From Enterobacter cloacae complex sp. ECNIH7 (lineage in GTDB: Bacteria > Pseudomonadota > Gammaproteobacteria > Enterobacterales > Enterobacteriaceae): a stretch of 64,000 nucleotides of DNA. The stretch is from assembly GCF_002208095.1 (NCBI RefSeq), contig NZ_CP017990.1, positions 4,154,001 through 4,218,000 of the forward strand, written 5' to 3'. Under the pieces are notes generated by a model. It was not told where the DNA came from and made no database searches. It saw nothing but the letters and a program-made list of their open reading frames with translations. Both the position numbers and the translations under genes were made by a program. Of this stretch, positions 38,082 through 45,311 are shown in pieces (within the stretch, counting starts at the first letter, position 1; every line of letters begins with the position of its first letter).

Positions 38082-39074
38082 TTAAGCAGCCTTGTTCTGT
38101 TCCGGTTGTCGGTTCAGTGGCTGCAGTAAAAAATCCGACGCTTCCCGGGCAAACCGGCAGGCGCGGAAAAAGGCTTTTTTATCGTCACGAAGTACCTTCA
38201 ACCAACTGGCCAGATAGCTTTCATGTTGAACATCACCGTAAATACCCAGCTCTGCACAAAGAAAAGCACTGCCGGTTTCGGCAATAAGCTCCTCAAAGGC
38301 GTAAACTGGATCACCGAATTTTCGCGAAGAAGATGTTATCCCTTCACGGCTCAGACGGCGGCTGTGGCCGGTTGCATGAACCAGTTCATGCAGTAGTGTG
38401 GACCAGTAATCAGCTTCAGAATTAAACTGTGAAGTCGTAGGCATCACAATTCGATCGGTTGATGGCTGATAATACGCCCGGTTTTGTCGGTACGATGTGC
38501 AAACCACACCGGTTGCATTCAGTACTGACAGTACCTGCCCCTGTTGTTGTTCACTGAGTATGGAATGCCGCTCCTCTTCTGCCTCTATTGGCGGCATGCC
38601 GGCAACAGCATCCGGCAGTCCATCACACTGGGCGACATTGAAAAGTTGCAGCGGCTTCAGCATTGCAAGCGACTCCATGACGGGATTACCGTCTTTATCG
38701 AACAGCTTGTTATCGTTGCCATCCGTCGCCTGTTTCTCAAACGGTTTGTAGATGATGGCCATCGAGCTGGTTTCACCCTTGCGCACCTGACCACCCACGG
38801 CTTTCGCCTGCTGGTATGTCAGCCATCGATCGGATGAAAATCCCCGCTCTTCAGCAGACATCCACAGCAAGGGTATATTCACTCCGCTGTAATGGCGGCC
38901 GGTTGTGGCATTCACCGGTAACGCGCTGCCATGTACGTTCTGTGCAGAACGCCACGGCCGGCGCCACGGTGGAACCCCTTTTTCCAGGGCGGCAATGATT
39001 TTGTCGGTGACCTGCTGGTAAAGATCGGCTTTCTGAGCCGGCGCGGCCTTACGGCCGCGAATGGATTTGTTCAT
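38082..39074 (-). CDS. ardC: ArdC-like antirestriction protein
   Basis: A 330-residue protein. An N-terminal ssDNA-binding domain (DLYQQVTDKIIAALEKGVPP, WRRPW, YSGVNIPLLWM, WLTYQQAKAVGGQVRKGE) is followed by a zincin metallopeptidase-like domain with LLHELVHATGHSRRL (HExxH) and the third ligand region FEELIAETGSAFLCAELGI. ArdC proteins protect incoming single-stranded plasmid DNA from restriction. Complete, preceded by leader c. Confidence 0.9.
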   Translation of the reverse strand: MNKSIRGRKAAPAQKADLYQQVTDKIIAALEKGVPPWRRPWRSAQNVHGSALPVNATTGRHYSGVNIPLLWMSAEERGFSSDRWLTYQQAKAVGGQVRKGETSSMAIIYKPFEKQATDGNDNKLFDKDGNPVMESLAMLKPLQLFNVAQCDGLPDAVAGMPPIEAEEERHSILSEQQQGQVLSVLNATGVVCTSYRQNRAYYQPSTDRIVMPTTSQFNSEADYWSTLLHELVHATGHSRRLSREGITSSSRKFGDPVYAFEELIAETGSAFLCAELGIYGDVQHESYLASWLKVLRDDKKAFFRACRFAREASDFLLQPLNRQPEQNKAA

Positions 39075-39140
39075 AAGGATGCAACCTGTAAAAAAGGGCG
39101 CATCCTCCCCGGGGCGGAAGAATGCGCCACCGGGAGTGGA
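39075..39140 (-). promoter_or_regulatory. Structured 5' leader c (ardC-like gene)
   Basis: Minus strand. Hairpin 1: CTCCCGG / CCGGGGAG with an inner GGCG/CGCC (39105-39136). Start-site hairpin: AGGATGC (39100-39106) with GCATCCT (39076-39082), perfect 7 bp. GGCGCATTC of hairpin 1 can pair instead with GGATGCGCC (9 bp, one G-U), so the two folds exclude each other. Confidence 0.65.
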
Positions 39141-39169
39141 AAAAAGTCAGAGATAGTCAGTAATACAAC

Positions 39170-39793
39170 CTAGCGGCGGGTTCCCGCGTAACGGAAAGAG
39201 CCATCAGACATCACCTCGCTGACGCTGCTGCGTACGCTGCGAACCGCACTCTCAAACATCGTGCGATCAGCCGGTTTTGCCCGTTTACAGTCGAGACGGA
39301 TTACCCTGTCAAGCACAGACAGCGCCTGTGAGCGCCAGCTCAGACGTTCCGCATTCCCTACACAGGCAGGTAAATGCCGGAGAGACTGATCGTAGAGCCA
39401 GCGAATATTGCTGCGATATTCCTCCACCAGGACATACACCTTTTCTGGCGGGCAGGTCTCCTTACGAATTGTCATACCAGTCCCCAGTGGACCGGCCGAT
39501 GGCATCATAAAAAGATCGTGGTGTTCGTTCAGAACGGCGTCGAATTTGCTCTGCTCCATAAAGGTCTGAAAAGCGTATTCCTTCCCGGGAATTAACAGGT
39601 CTGCATTTTCCGACCAGTTTGCATCTTTCGAGGGATTACAACCTTCCGCCCATGCCCTGAGCCATTCGCCGGGGTTTCGGTCATCCGGAACCCGGATGTA
39701 TATACCAAGGTTCTTTTCAAGCAGCAGTGGCCTTTGCATACCGCCCTGCTGTGATAAAAGAGGGCGTAATTCGGTTGAGGTAAAGCGAATCAT
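39170..39793 (-). CDS. DUF3085-like protein
   Basis: A 207-residue protein, MIRFTSTELRPLLSQQGGMQ at the start, resembling the DUF3085 family found on plasmids and integrative elements. Function unknown, cytoplasmic by appearance. An AAGGAG ribosome site lies 8 bases before the ATG and within leader d. Confidence 0.6.
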   Translation of the reverse strand: MIRFTSTELRPLLSQQGGMQRPLLLEKNLGIYIRVPDDRNPGEWLRAWAEGCNPSKDANWSENADLLIPGKEYAFQTFMEQSKFDAVLNEHHDLFMMPSAGPLGTGMTIRKETCPPEKVYVLVEEYRSNIRWLYDQSLRHLPACVGNAERLSWRSQALSVLDRVIRLDCKRAKPADRTMFESAVRSVRSSVSEVMSDGSFRYAGTRR

Positions 39794-39860
39794 CAGGACT
39801 CCTTAAATTAATAAGGAGGAGACCTCCCCTGGAGGGAAGGTCCCTCCGGGAAGTGTTAAT
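39794..39860 (-). promoter_or_regulatory. Structured 5' leader d (DUF3085-like gene)
   Basis: Minus strand. Hairpin 1: CCCGGAGGGA / TCCCTCC-A-GGG (39827-39850). Ribosome-site hairpin: CTCCTT (39813-39818) with AAGGAG (39799-39804), perfect 6 bp. GGAGGGACC can pair instead with GGTCTCCTCC with one bulge. Confidence 0.65.
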
Positions 39861-39874
39861 CAGTCAGAACTGAT

Positions 39875-40183
39875 TCAGTCGAAACGGTAACGCAGCCAGG
39901 CCATCTGCTGCGCCATCTGCCGTCCCGCCCGTAAAGCCTTACGTGCGGAGGCAAACTGACCGGCGCTGGCCAGTTGCTGATACTGCCAGTCACGCGAACT
40001 GTAGCCCGTTCTGCGTGAAATGATGGCGGTAAAACCCCCTTCAGACTGAACGACCTCGGCGCGGAAACTGCTGTGACCGCTACGGTTGGTGAACCATTCG
40101 GCCTGCTGCTGCCGCATTGCTTCTGAAATGCGGCTGAGGACGCGCGTGGTATGGGTGATAAACAACAGTATTATACTGCTCAT
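39875..40183 (-). CDS. Small hypothetical protein of the plasmid-type block
   Basis: A 102-residue protein, MSSIILLFITHTTRVLSRIS at the start. The first 17 residues are mildly hydrophobic; the rest is basic (FASARKALRAGRQMAQQMAW). No family recognised. The ATG at 40183 follows AAGGAG by 6 bases; the frame is open to 40219 but that stretch is the leader hairpin. Confidence 0.65.
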   Translation of the reverse strand: MSSIILLFITHTTRVLSRISEAMRQQQAEWFTNRSGHSSFRAEVVQSEGGFTAIISRRTGYSSRDWQYQQLASAGQFASARKALRAGRQMAQQMAWLRYRFD

Positions 40184-40255
40184 GGTTTTCTCCTTAGTTA
40201 ATGCGGAGAAAACCATCACCGCAGATGCAGGGAGGTTGTCCCCGCATGGGTTGGT
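40184..40255 (-). promoter_or_regulatory. Structured 5' leader e1
   Basis: Minus strand. Hairpin 1: ATGCGGGGA / TCCCTGCAT (40225-40250). Start-site hairpin: ATGGTTTTCTCC (40205-40216) with GGAGAAAACCAT (40182-40193), a perfect 12-bp stem covering both ribosome site and start codon. GGGGACAACC of hairpin 1 can pair instead with GGTTTTCTCC (9 of 10). Confidence 0.75.
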
Positions 40256-40330
40256 ACATCAGTTATAAGCTGGCTTCATTCAGAAAACACAACCACCTCC
40301 GTATGGAGAAAGTCCCCATAGGGTTCAGTG
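40256..40330 (-). promoter_or_regulatory. Structured leader e2, followed by a 6-codon minigene
   Basis: Minus strand. Hairpin 1 of the same type: CCCTATGGGGA / TCTCCATACGG (40299-40323). No full gene follows; an ATG at about 40277 gives MKPAYN and a stop that overlaps another ATG (TGATG) leading into leader e1. It looks like a leader whose gene was lost, or a tandem duplication. Confidence 0.5.
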
Positions 40331-40337
40331 CATCACG

Positions 40338-40703
40338 TCAGAAATCAGCATCGCTGCGTTCCATAGACAGAAAGGCCTCTTCGTCTTTGACTGCGCTTTT
40401 GTAGAAATATGTCCAGGCTTCTTTATCAATACCTTCTGCCATGCGGCAGAGGTCGTTAAAGAATGCCTCCCATGATCCCGGTATAAGTTTTCGAACATAC
40501 AGTTCAGCCAGTTCCCGGGCAACAGAAGCCATATCCCAGACGTAATACGGAAAGCCGTCTTCATCTGTCCCGGTATTTAGGTCAAGGCGGCGAAGCGCTG
40601 CGATACTCAGCAGTTCGCCTTCCGCTTTAGCCAGTGCAACTTTGTGAGCATTACGCTCGCTGGCACGGATGTGAAAATCTTCGGTGAGAATTAACTCGTT
40701 CAT
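40338..40703 (-). CDS. Hypothetical protein of the plasmid-type block
   Basis: A 121-residue acidic protein, MNELILTEDFHIRASERNAH at the start, largely helical by composition, with no family recognised. The ATG at 40703 has AAGGA upstream within leader f; the longer open frame to 40928 reads through the leader and the next gene. Confidence 0.65.
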   Translation of the reverse strand: MNELILTEDFHIRASERNAHKVALAKAEGELLSIAALRRLDLNTGTDEDGFPYYVWDMASVARELAELYVRKLIPGSWEAFFNDLCRMAEGIDKEAWTYFYKSAVKDEEAFLSMERSDADF

Positions 40704-40770
40704 AAAGGATTCCTTAAAGAGTTGTGGAATCCTGTCCCTGACCGGGACAGAAGTCCCGTTAGGGTGAGAA
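40704..40770 (-). promoter_or_regulatory. Structured 5' leader f
   Basis: Minus strand. Hairpin 1: CCCTAAC-GGGAC / GTCCC-GGTCAGGG (40736-40764). Ribosome-site hairpin: AGGATTCC (40726-40733) with GGAATCCT (40706-40713), perfect 8 bp. GGACTTCTG of hairpin 1 can pair instead with CAGGATTCC (8 of 9). Confidence 0.7.
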
Positions 40771-40791
40771 AATCTTCGACTAATAAGGCCG

Positions 40792-41208
40792 TCAGGCGAT
40801 GTCTGAGAAATGGGCGCTCTGATAAAACATTTCGCGCAATTGCTCTGTAGCTTCGTCCAGCTCTTTTTCCTCGCGAGACCTGGTAACGCCCTGAAGAAAA
40901 GCTGTACTCCAGTGAAAACTGTGAACATCTGTCCCCAGAAGCGTAAGCTCGCTCACTGCTTCTTCGACAAAGGTATGTTTTATGAAGCCATGCTCAGTTG
41001 CAAAACCAACTGTATACGCGACATGTCTGAGAAAAGTCAGGTAATCAGGAAGGCCGTCAGCAGGAACCTGAGGATCTGCGTCGACTATGAGTTTGTTATC
41101 CAGACGAACGTTAAGCTGAGTTTTTACGTAATCCACAATGATTTTTGCAGAAGCGGGTGAGTCACAACTCAGTAACGCGAGCGGATTGATCATGCTGGTG
41201 TAATGCAT
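40792..41208 (-). CDS. Hypothetical protein, first gene of the leftward plasmid-type block
   Basis: A 138-residue protein, MHYTSMINPLALLSCDSPAS at the start, no family recognised. The ATG at 41208 has AAGGA nine bases upstream; a second Met at 41193 is possible. Probably first gene of a leftward transcript reaching 36223. Confidence 0.65.
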   Translation of the reverse strand: MHYTSMINPLALLSCDSPASAKIIVDYVKTQLNVRLDNKLIVDADPQVPADGLPDYLTFLRHVAYTVGFATEHGFIKHTFVEEAVSELTLLGTDVHSFHWSTAFLQGVTRSREEKELDEATEQLREMFYQSAHFSDIA

Positions 41209-41270
41209 GGGTACGATTCCTTATGAAAAAAGGGAACCGTCCCAAAGGGAAAGTATCCCTTAGGGTGAGA
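41209..41270 (-). promoter_or_regulatory. Structured 5' leader g
   Basis: Minus strand. Hairpin 1: CCC-T-AAGGGA / TTCCC-TTTGGG (41241-41265). Ribosome-site hairpin: ACGGTTCC (41233-41240) with GGAATCGT (41213-41220), 8 bp with one G-U. AAGGGA can pair instead with TCCCTT in the masking strand. Confidence 0.65.
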
Positions 41271-41317
41271 ATCAGGCCAAAAATGCCGGATGAGTAAATC
41301 AGGTGTTTGGTAGTGTG

Positions 41318-41485
41318 AAGTTAAGTAGAAAAGGACCTTAACCTGTAATCAGGTTCCTGTTTGCAAAGGTTAAACAGGTTTGAACCGCCCGAAAGCACCA
41401 TCTCTCAGGTTATGATGGCATTGGCATGTGATTACCCGAAGGCGCCTGTCTCAAATCACTCAGGCATTGGCAGTTGTCAGAGACA
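41318..41485 (+). ncRNA. Candidate structured RNA, copy 1, with two tandem pseudoknots
   Basis: Helices in order: GTTAAG/CTTAAC (41320-41342), CCTG/CAGG (41342-41353), CCTGTTT/AAACAGG with loop GCAAAGGTT (41356-41378); pseudoknot 1: AACC/GGTT (41383-86, 41408-11) crossed by CCATC/GATGG (41398-402, 41414-18); pseudoknot 2: GTGATT/AATCAC (41428-33, 41454-59) crossed by GCCTG/CAGGC (41444-48, 41461-65); then GTTGTC/GACAAC. A second copy at 55655 keeps these helices while changing both partners. Strand is chosen by analogy and not proven. No promoter found. Confidence 0.6.
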
Positions 41486-41748
41486 ACGTTAGCAAATTAA
41501 GCGTACACAATTCCCGCACCTCAGGCAATAGTGTCAACGCAAAGATCTTCCCACATTGTGGTTTGAACCAGGACGATGAAGCCCTTAACGGGAAAGTCAC
41601 TACTGCTGAGAATATCCTGAGAAAATGTGTCATGTTTAAATTGATCAGAAAAAAGGATCATATTTTTACATTTTATGAGCGTTTTCTTTTTCTCTCAGTG
41701 ATTTCCTGAAAGTTTCAGACAGTGCGCCATGGATGAAATACAGACAGG

Positions 41749-41755
41749 CATCAGT
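41749..41755. repeat. Left 7-bp target duplication CATCAGT of the metal-resistance unit
   Basis: CATCAGT lies directly outside the left terminal repeat and recurs at 52605-52611 directly outside the right one. Confidence 0.85.
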
Positions 41756-41945
41756 TGTATTAGCTCAGATATGACCTGACACATCTATGGCACAGAGCCA
41801 AACCTAATCTGACAGACAGCTCTGTGCCAAAAATGGAAGCTAGGAAATATTGAAATATTTCAGACAAAACGAGACTCAAAACAGCTATTGAAATCAGGCC
41901 AGCATAGCGGATACATTACGCACGTTGTTACCTTGTATCATCAGG

Positions 41946-42323
41946 ATGCCGTTGACTGTGTTTATCAGCCGTGAAGTCATTTCCAGAATCGTGCTTATCA
42001 TCATGGCTGTTGCCGTGCTGAGCAGTTCGCTTATGGCAAAACCACAGGCTGTCTACAACGTCCAGGATACAACGTCCATCAGTGACCATCAGCACGACAG
42101 CGATGAACCGCTGAATGAGCACGATCCGTTGCTGTTCCACTCGCACGGTAACGTGCATCACCTCAATGCCGATCATTCCCACGATCTGAACAAACTCTTC
42201 ACACTGACTGCTTTGCAGGCCTGGAACGCAGGCATGCGGGCGATGTTTGCGCTGAGTTCAGAACAAATCCTGCGGATGCCCCTGGCCGCCCCCGAACGCC
42301 CTCCGAGATCCCTGATTGCCTAA
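41946..42323 (+). CDS. Small His/Asp-rich exported protein 1
   Basis: About 125 residues. An N-terminal hydrophobic helix (VLIIMAVAVLSSSLMA) followed by a His-rich stretch (DHQHDSDEPLNEHDPLLFHS, HGNVHHLNADHSH) suggests a periplasmic metal-binding protein. No named family. It is first in the rightward run with the HupE-like gene, 43 bp away. A similar but distinct gene lies at 43948. The start is uncertain (no good ribosome site seen). Confidence 0.6.
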   Translation: MPLTVFISREVISRIVLIIMAVAVLSSSLMAKPQAVYNVQDTTSISDHQHDSDEPLNEHDPLLFHSHGNVHHLNADHSHDLNKLFTLTALQAWNAGMRAMFALSSEQILRMPLAAPERPPRSLIA

Positions 42324-42366
42324 TAACTTCCTTTAATTCGTTATTATTCAAACTGTAAGGGTTTTT

Positions 42367-43104
42367 ATGAATACCAGCCTTGATATGCAGGGCCGGTTGA
42401 GCGGTGGCCTGCTTTCTGCTCAGGCGCGTTCAGCTTGTCTGTTTTTTTTGTTGTTATTGCTGTTCTACAGCCAGGGCGCGTCTGCCCACGGCGTGGCGGA
42501 GGGCGACAAAGGGTACATCCAGGAAATCACCGGGATTAACATCATTCCGTTTATCTATCTTGGCGCGAAGCACATGGTGACCGGTTACGATCACCTGCTG
42601 TTTCTGTTTGGCGTGATTTTCTTTCTCTACAAAATGCGCGATATCGGGCTGTACGTCAGCCTGTTTGCTGTCGGGCACTCAACGACGCTGCTTATCGGCA
42701 CGTTCTTCAATATCAGCGTCAGCGCTTATCTTATTGATGCCATTATCGGTCTGTCAGTGGTCTACAAAGCACTTGATAACCTTGGAGCTTTCCAGCGCTG
42801 GTTTGGTTTTCAGCCAAACACGAAGCTGGCCACGCTCATCTTTGGTTTCTTCCACGGCTTTGGTCTGGCGACCAAAATCAAGGAGTTCGAAATCTCTCCC
42901 GATGGCCTTTTCGTCAACCTGATTGCCTTCAATGTCGGGGTGGAGATAGGCCAGCTGCTGGCGCTCAGCGCCATCCTGATCATCATGAGCTACTGGCGGC
43001 AGACGGCGGGCTTTTTCCGCCATGCCTACACCGCCAACGTCGTCATGATGAGCGCCGGTTTCCTGTTAATGAGTTACCAGATTTGTGGCTACATTTTAGC
43101 CTGA
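42367..43104 (+). CDS. HupE/UreJ family transporter-like membrane protein
   Basis: A 245-residue inner-membrane protein with a signal-like N-terminus ending ASAHG and six or so further helices. HupE/UreJ signatures: HMVTGYDHLLFLFGVIFF, VGHSTTLLIGTFF and FGFFHGFGLATKI, with conserved His and Asp residues likely to bind nickel or cobalt. Such proteins import nickel in hydrogenase and urease clusters. Here, in a resistance unit, direction and substrate are uncertain. The next gene follows 13 bp later. Confidence 0.85.
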   Translation: MNTSLDMQGRLSGGLLSAQARSACLFFLLLLLFYSQGASAHGVAEGDKGYIQEITGINIIPFIYLGAKHMVTGYDHLLFLFGVIFFLYKMRDIGLYVSLFAVGHSTTLLIGTFFNISVSAYLIDAIIGLSVVYKALDNLGAFQRWFGFQPNTKLATLIFGFFHGFGLATKIKEFEISPDGLFVNLIAFNVGVEIGQLLALSAILIIMSYWRQTAGFFRHAYTANVVMMSAGFLLMSYQICGYILA

Positions 43105-43117
43105 GGGAGAAAAGAGA

Positions 43118-43807
43118 ATGTATAACACTGATTTACCTACCCGTGCAGAATTGCCGTCGGCATTCAAACTGATGCAATCAACCATCCTGGCGGCGATTGT
43201 TGCGCTGACACTGCTGATCACTATCGTCATGCCTTCCGAATATGGTATCGATCCGACAGGCGTAGGACGTTTGCTGGGTCTCAAGCAAATGGGAGAGATA
43301 AAAACACAACTGGCTGCTGAAGCCGTTGCAGATAAACAAGCAAGTATAGGTCAATGGGGGCAGTCAACGACCCCGGAAAATGAACGCCCGGTGCCGGATA
43401 ATCCGCCGACGATCACACAAAACAACTACCCGGAACTTAGCGCACCAGTGACAACCCGTTCGCCGGAAGTATCAACAACCGGTTCTCAACGCAATCAGTT
43501 GCTGATTACGCTGAAACCGAATGAAGCGGCTGAAGTGAAGATGGAAATGCGTAAGGACGCCCGGGTGGCTTTTCAGTGGATGAGTTCCGGCCCTGTAAAC
43601 GTTGATGCGCACGGCGATCCGGTTAACGCACCGAAAGGGTTTTACCACGGCTATGGCAAGGACCGGCAGATAACCTCCGGAGATGGGGTATTGCAGGCCG
43701 CCTTTGACGGGAAGCACGGCTGGTTCTGGCGAAATCGAGGTTCGCAGACGATCACGATCCAACTGGATACCAACGGGGAGTACATGAGTATCAAGCGCGT
43801 CATCTGA
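43118..43807 (+). CDS. Transmembrane anchor protein paired with HupE-like gene
   Basis: A 229-residue protein with one TM helix (STILAAIVALTLLITIVMP, about 20-40), a Pro/Thr-rich linker and a periplasmic beta-rich domain (RNQLLITLKPNEAAEVKMEM to the end). Proteins like this are usually listed as transmembrane anchor proteins next to HupE genes. Function unknown. A strong terminator follows. Confidence 0.7.
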   Translation: MYNTDLPTRAELPSAFKLMQSTILAAIVALTLLITIVMPSEYGIDPTGVGRLLGLKQMGEIKTQLAAEAVADKQASIGQWGQSTTPENERPVPDNPPTITQNNYPELSAPVTTRSPEVSTTGSQRNQLLITLKPNEAAEVKMEMRKDARVAFQWMSSGPVNVDAHGDPVNAPKGFYHGYGKDRQITSGDGVLQAAFDGKHGWFWRNRGSQTITIQLDTNGEYMSIKRVI

Positions 43808-43813
43808 TTGATC

Positions 43814-43840
43814 GGGCCCGCATGATGCGGGCCCATTTTA
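43814..43840 (+). terminator. Terminator after the HupE-like operon
   Basis: GGGCCCGCAT and ATGCGGGCCC (43814-43834) form a GC-rich stem followed by ATTTTATT. Confidence 0.88.
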
Positions 43841-43879
43841 TTCATCCCGGCAATACAAGACTTTACACTCCAGCCCTTA

Positions 43880-43898
43880 CATCCTCCCCGGGGGGATG
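43880..43898. promoter_or_regulatory. G/C-tract palindrome 1 (candidate RcnR/NcrB-type operator)
   Basis: CATCCTCCCCGGGGGGATG, 50 bp upstream of the second His-rich gene. RcnR/CsoR-family repressors bind G/C tracts framed by A/T inverted repeats, and the unit encodes such a repressor. Confidence 0.6.
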
Positions 43899-43947
43899 CT
43901 AATCTTTTTAAACCATTGTCATTGTCCATTGAGAGAAGCATTGAGCG

Positions 43948-44319
43948 ATGTACCTGATGTTTAAGCGTTCACCCCGTTATGTTCTGATGATTGTCATCAT
44001 GGCCTTTGGCATGATGATGTCGTCGATGGGGACGTTTGCGTCGCACGGTACAAACGGCCTGACAGGCTACGAGATGAATCTGCACGATGCAGAAGTCACC
44101 ATGACAATGCAGGATCACTCTCACGATTCGGATATCCCTCAGTCTGGTCACGCAGGTCATCATCAGACAGACCATTTCCATGAAACCCCTGAACAGCCGC
44201 CCTCTGTGGAGATTTCCCTCTCCCCTGTAGCAGACAGATGGTTGCCACTTGCCGATCTCCGTAGCCCGGTTAAAGCCACGGACATCATCTACCGTCCTCC
44301 CAGCACCCGCCAGATCTGA
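43948..44319 (+). CDS. Small His-rich exported protein 2
   Basis: A 123-residue protein with an N-terminal signal-like helix (YVLMIVIMAFGMMMSSMGTF) and a His-rich middle (DHSHDSDIPQSGHAGHHQTD, HFHE). Probably a periplasmic nickel/cobalt-binding protein. It lies behind operator-like palindrome 1 and heads the next run of genes, 63 bp before the methyltransferase-like gene. Confidence 0.65.
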   Translation: MYLMFKRSPRYVLMIVIMAFGMMMSSMGTFASHGTNGLTGYEMNLHDAEVTMTMQDHSHDSDIPQSGHAGHHQTDHFHETPEQPPSVEISLSPVADRWLPLADLRSPVKATDIIYRPPSTRQI

Positions 44320-44382
44320 TCGCTGTTACCGGCAGCTGTTTCCTGCCCGGCTTTAATCAACTTCAGATTTAGCGGAGAGGCT

Positions 44383-45303
44383 ATGTATAAAGACTCTATC
44401 CAGGCGCGTCGCGAGATTGCGCGGAATTTCACTGCACTCAATTATCGTATTGATCCCCTGCACTGGCAGACGCTCTGCATGGGCGTTAATCGCGACCTTC
44501 AGGCCAAAAAATTGCGTCCGAATGTTCCGGTTCCTTCACGGCGGAAGGTCATTCCGTTCCTGAAAATGATGCATCAGGAAACGGGCTCGATGCTTAAAGC
44601 GATCCTCGCCTTTGGCTTTGACGGCCCCTGGACCTCCAGCGGCGGTTCGTTTCGTCTGGCGCGGGAAATTGGGTTCGATATCGTTCACTACGCGAAGAAC
44701 ATTCACCACAAAAATGGCACCGTCACCTTCCTCGAAATTGGTGCTGCCTGGGCGGGTTTTCGTGCAGAAGAAGCGGCCAGCCATCAGGCGACAATTTCCG
44801 GGCTTGCTGAGGGCTTCAGAGAGCAACTCGGGGAGAGTGCATTCCTGCACTTCACCAATCTCACGCCATGGCATGAATCGCTACCAAAAGGCGTGACTGA
44901 GCACCCTTACGTGACGGCTGCCGGGCTGTGTGCCCTGGAGAACCGGGGCGTTCAGGCCGGTGAGGTCGATATTATCTACTCCCAGGCAGCGGCCTATTTC
45001 GAGCAGGATTACGCGGCATTCCTTCGCAGCGCAGCACGCCTGCTGAAAGGGGATGGCGTCTTAATCTTCAACCATGATCCTGTCCTGGCAAGTGCGATGG
45101 ATGAAGTCGCCTGGGAGCACGGGCTGCGGCTGGTCAGACGCAAGCAAATGGGCGGCATGAATGGCGCGATTGCCCGCTATCACCGGCTTCGTTCGTCCCC
45201 GATGAGCCAGATGGTCTTCCCTGGCGTGAATCGGGCGCAGGATGAAGAAGTGGTCTGTGAATCACTGGTTATGTCGGCGCTTCGTCGCAGCGTGGAGGTG
45301 TAA
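44383..45303 (+). CDS. Class I SAM methyltransferase-like protein
   Basis: A 306-residue cytoplasmic protein. TVTFLEIGAAWAGF fits SAM-binding motif I, and VDIIYSQAAAYFEQDYAAFL with ARLLKGDGVLIFNHD fits the motif IV/post-motif region of class I methyltransferases. The substrate is unknown. Eight bases separate it from the Tat-exported gene, so the two are probably one unit. No known metal-resistance role. Confidence 0.6.
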   Translation: MYKDSIQARREIARNFTALNYRIDPLHWQTLCMGVNRDLQAKKLRPNVPVPSRRKVIPFLKMMHQETGSMLKAILAFGFDGPWTSSGGSFRLAREIGFDIVHYAKNIHHKNGTVTFLEIGAAWAGFRAEEAASHQATISGLAEGFREQLGESAFLHFTNLTPWHESLPKGVTEHPYVTAAGLCALENRGVQAGEVDIIYSQAAAYFEQDYAAFLRSAARLLKGDGVLIFNHDPVLASAMDEVAWEHGLRLVRRKQMGGMNGAIARYHRLRSSPMSQMVFPGVNRAQDEEVVCESLVMSALRRSVEV

Positions 45304-45311
45304 CGCCCGAT

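Noticed and set aside
36907..41270. Leader sequences as N-terminal extensions of the genes (several frames stay open, with an HP-x-G...P pattern)
   Set aside because: The open frames run through hairpins with good ribosome sites and ATGs after them, and not all leaders keep the frame.
41428..41709. Short open frames over the repeated RNA (segment ITRRRLSQI in both copies)
   Set aside because: The shared peptide is explained by the shared RNA blocks; base changes follow stem pairing rather than codon positions, and no ribosome site is seen.
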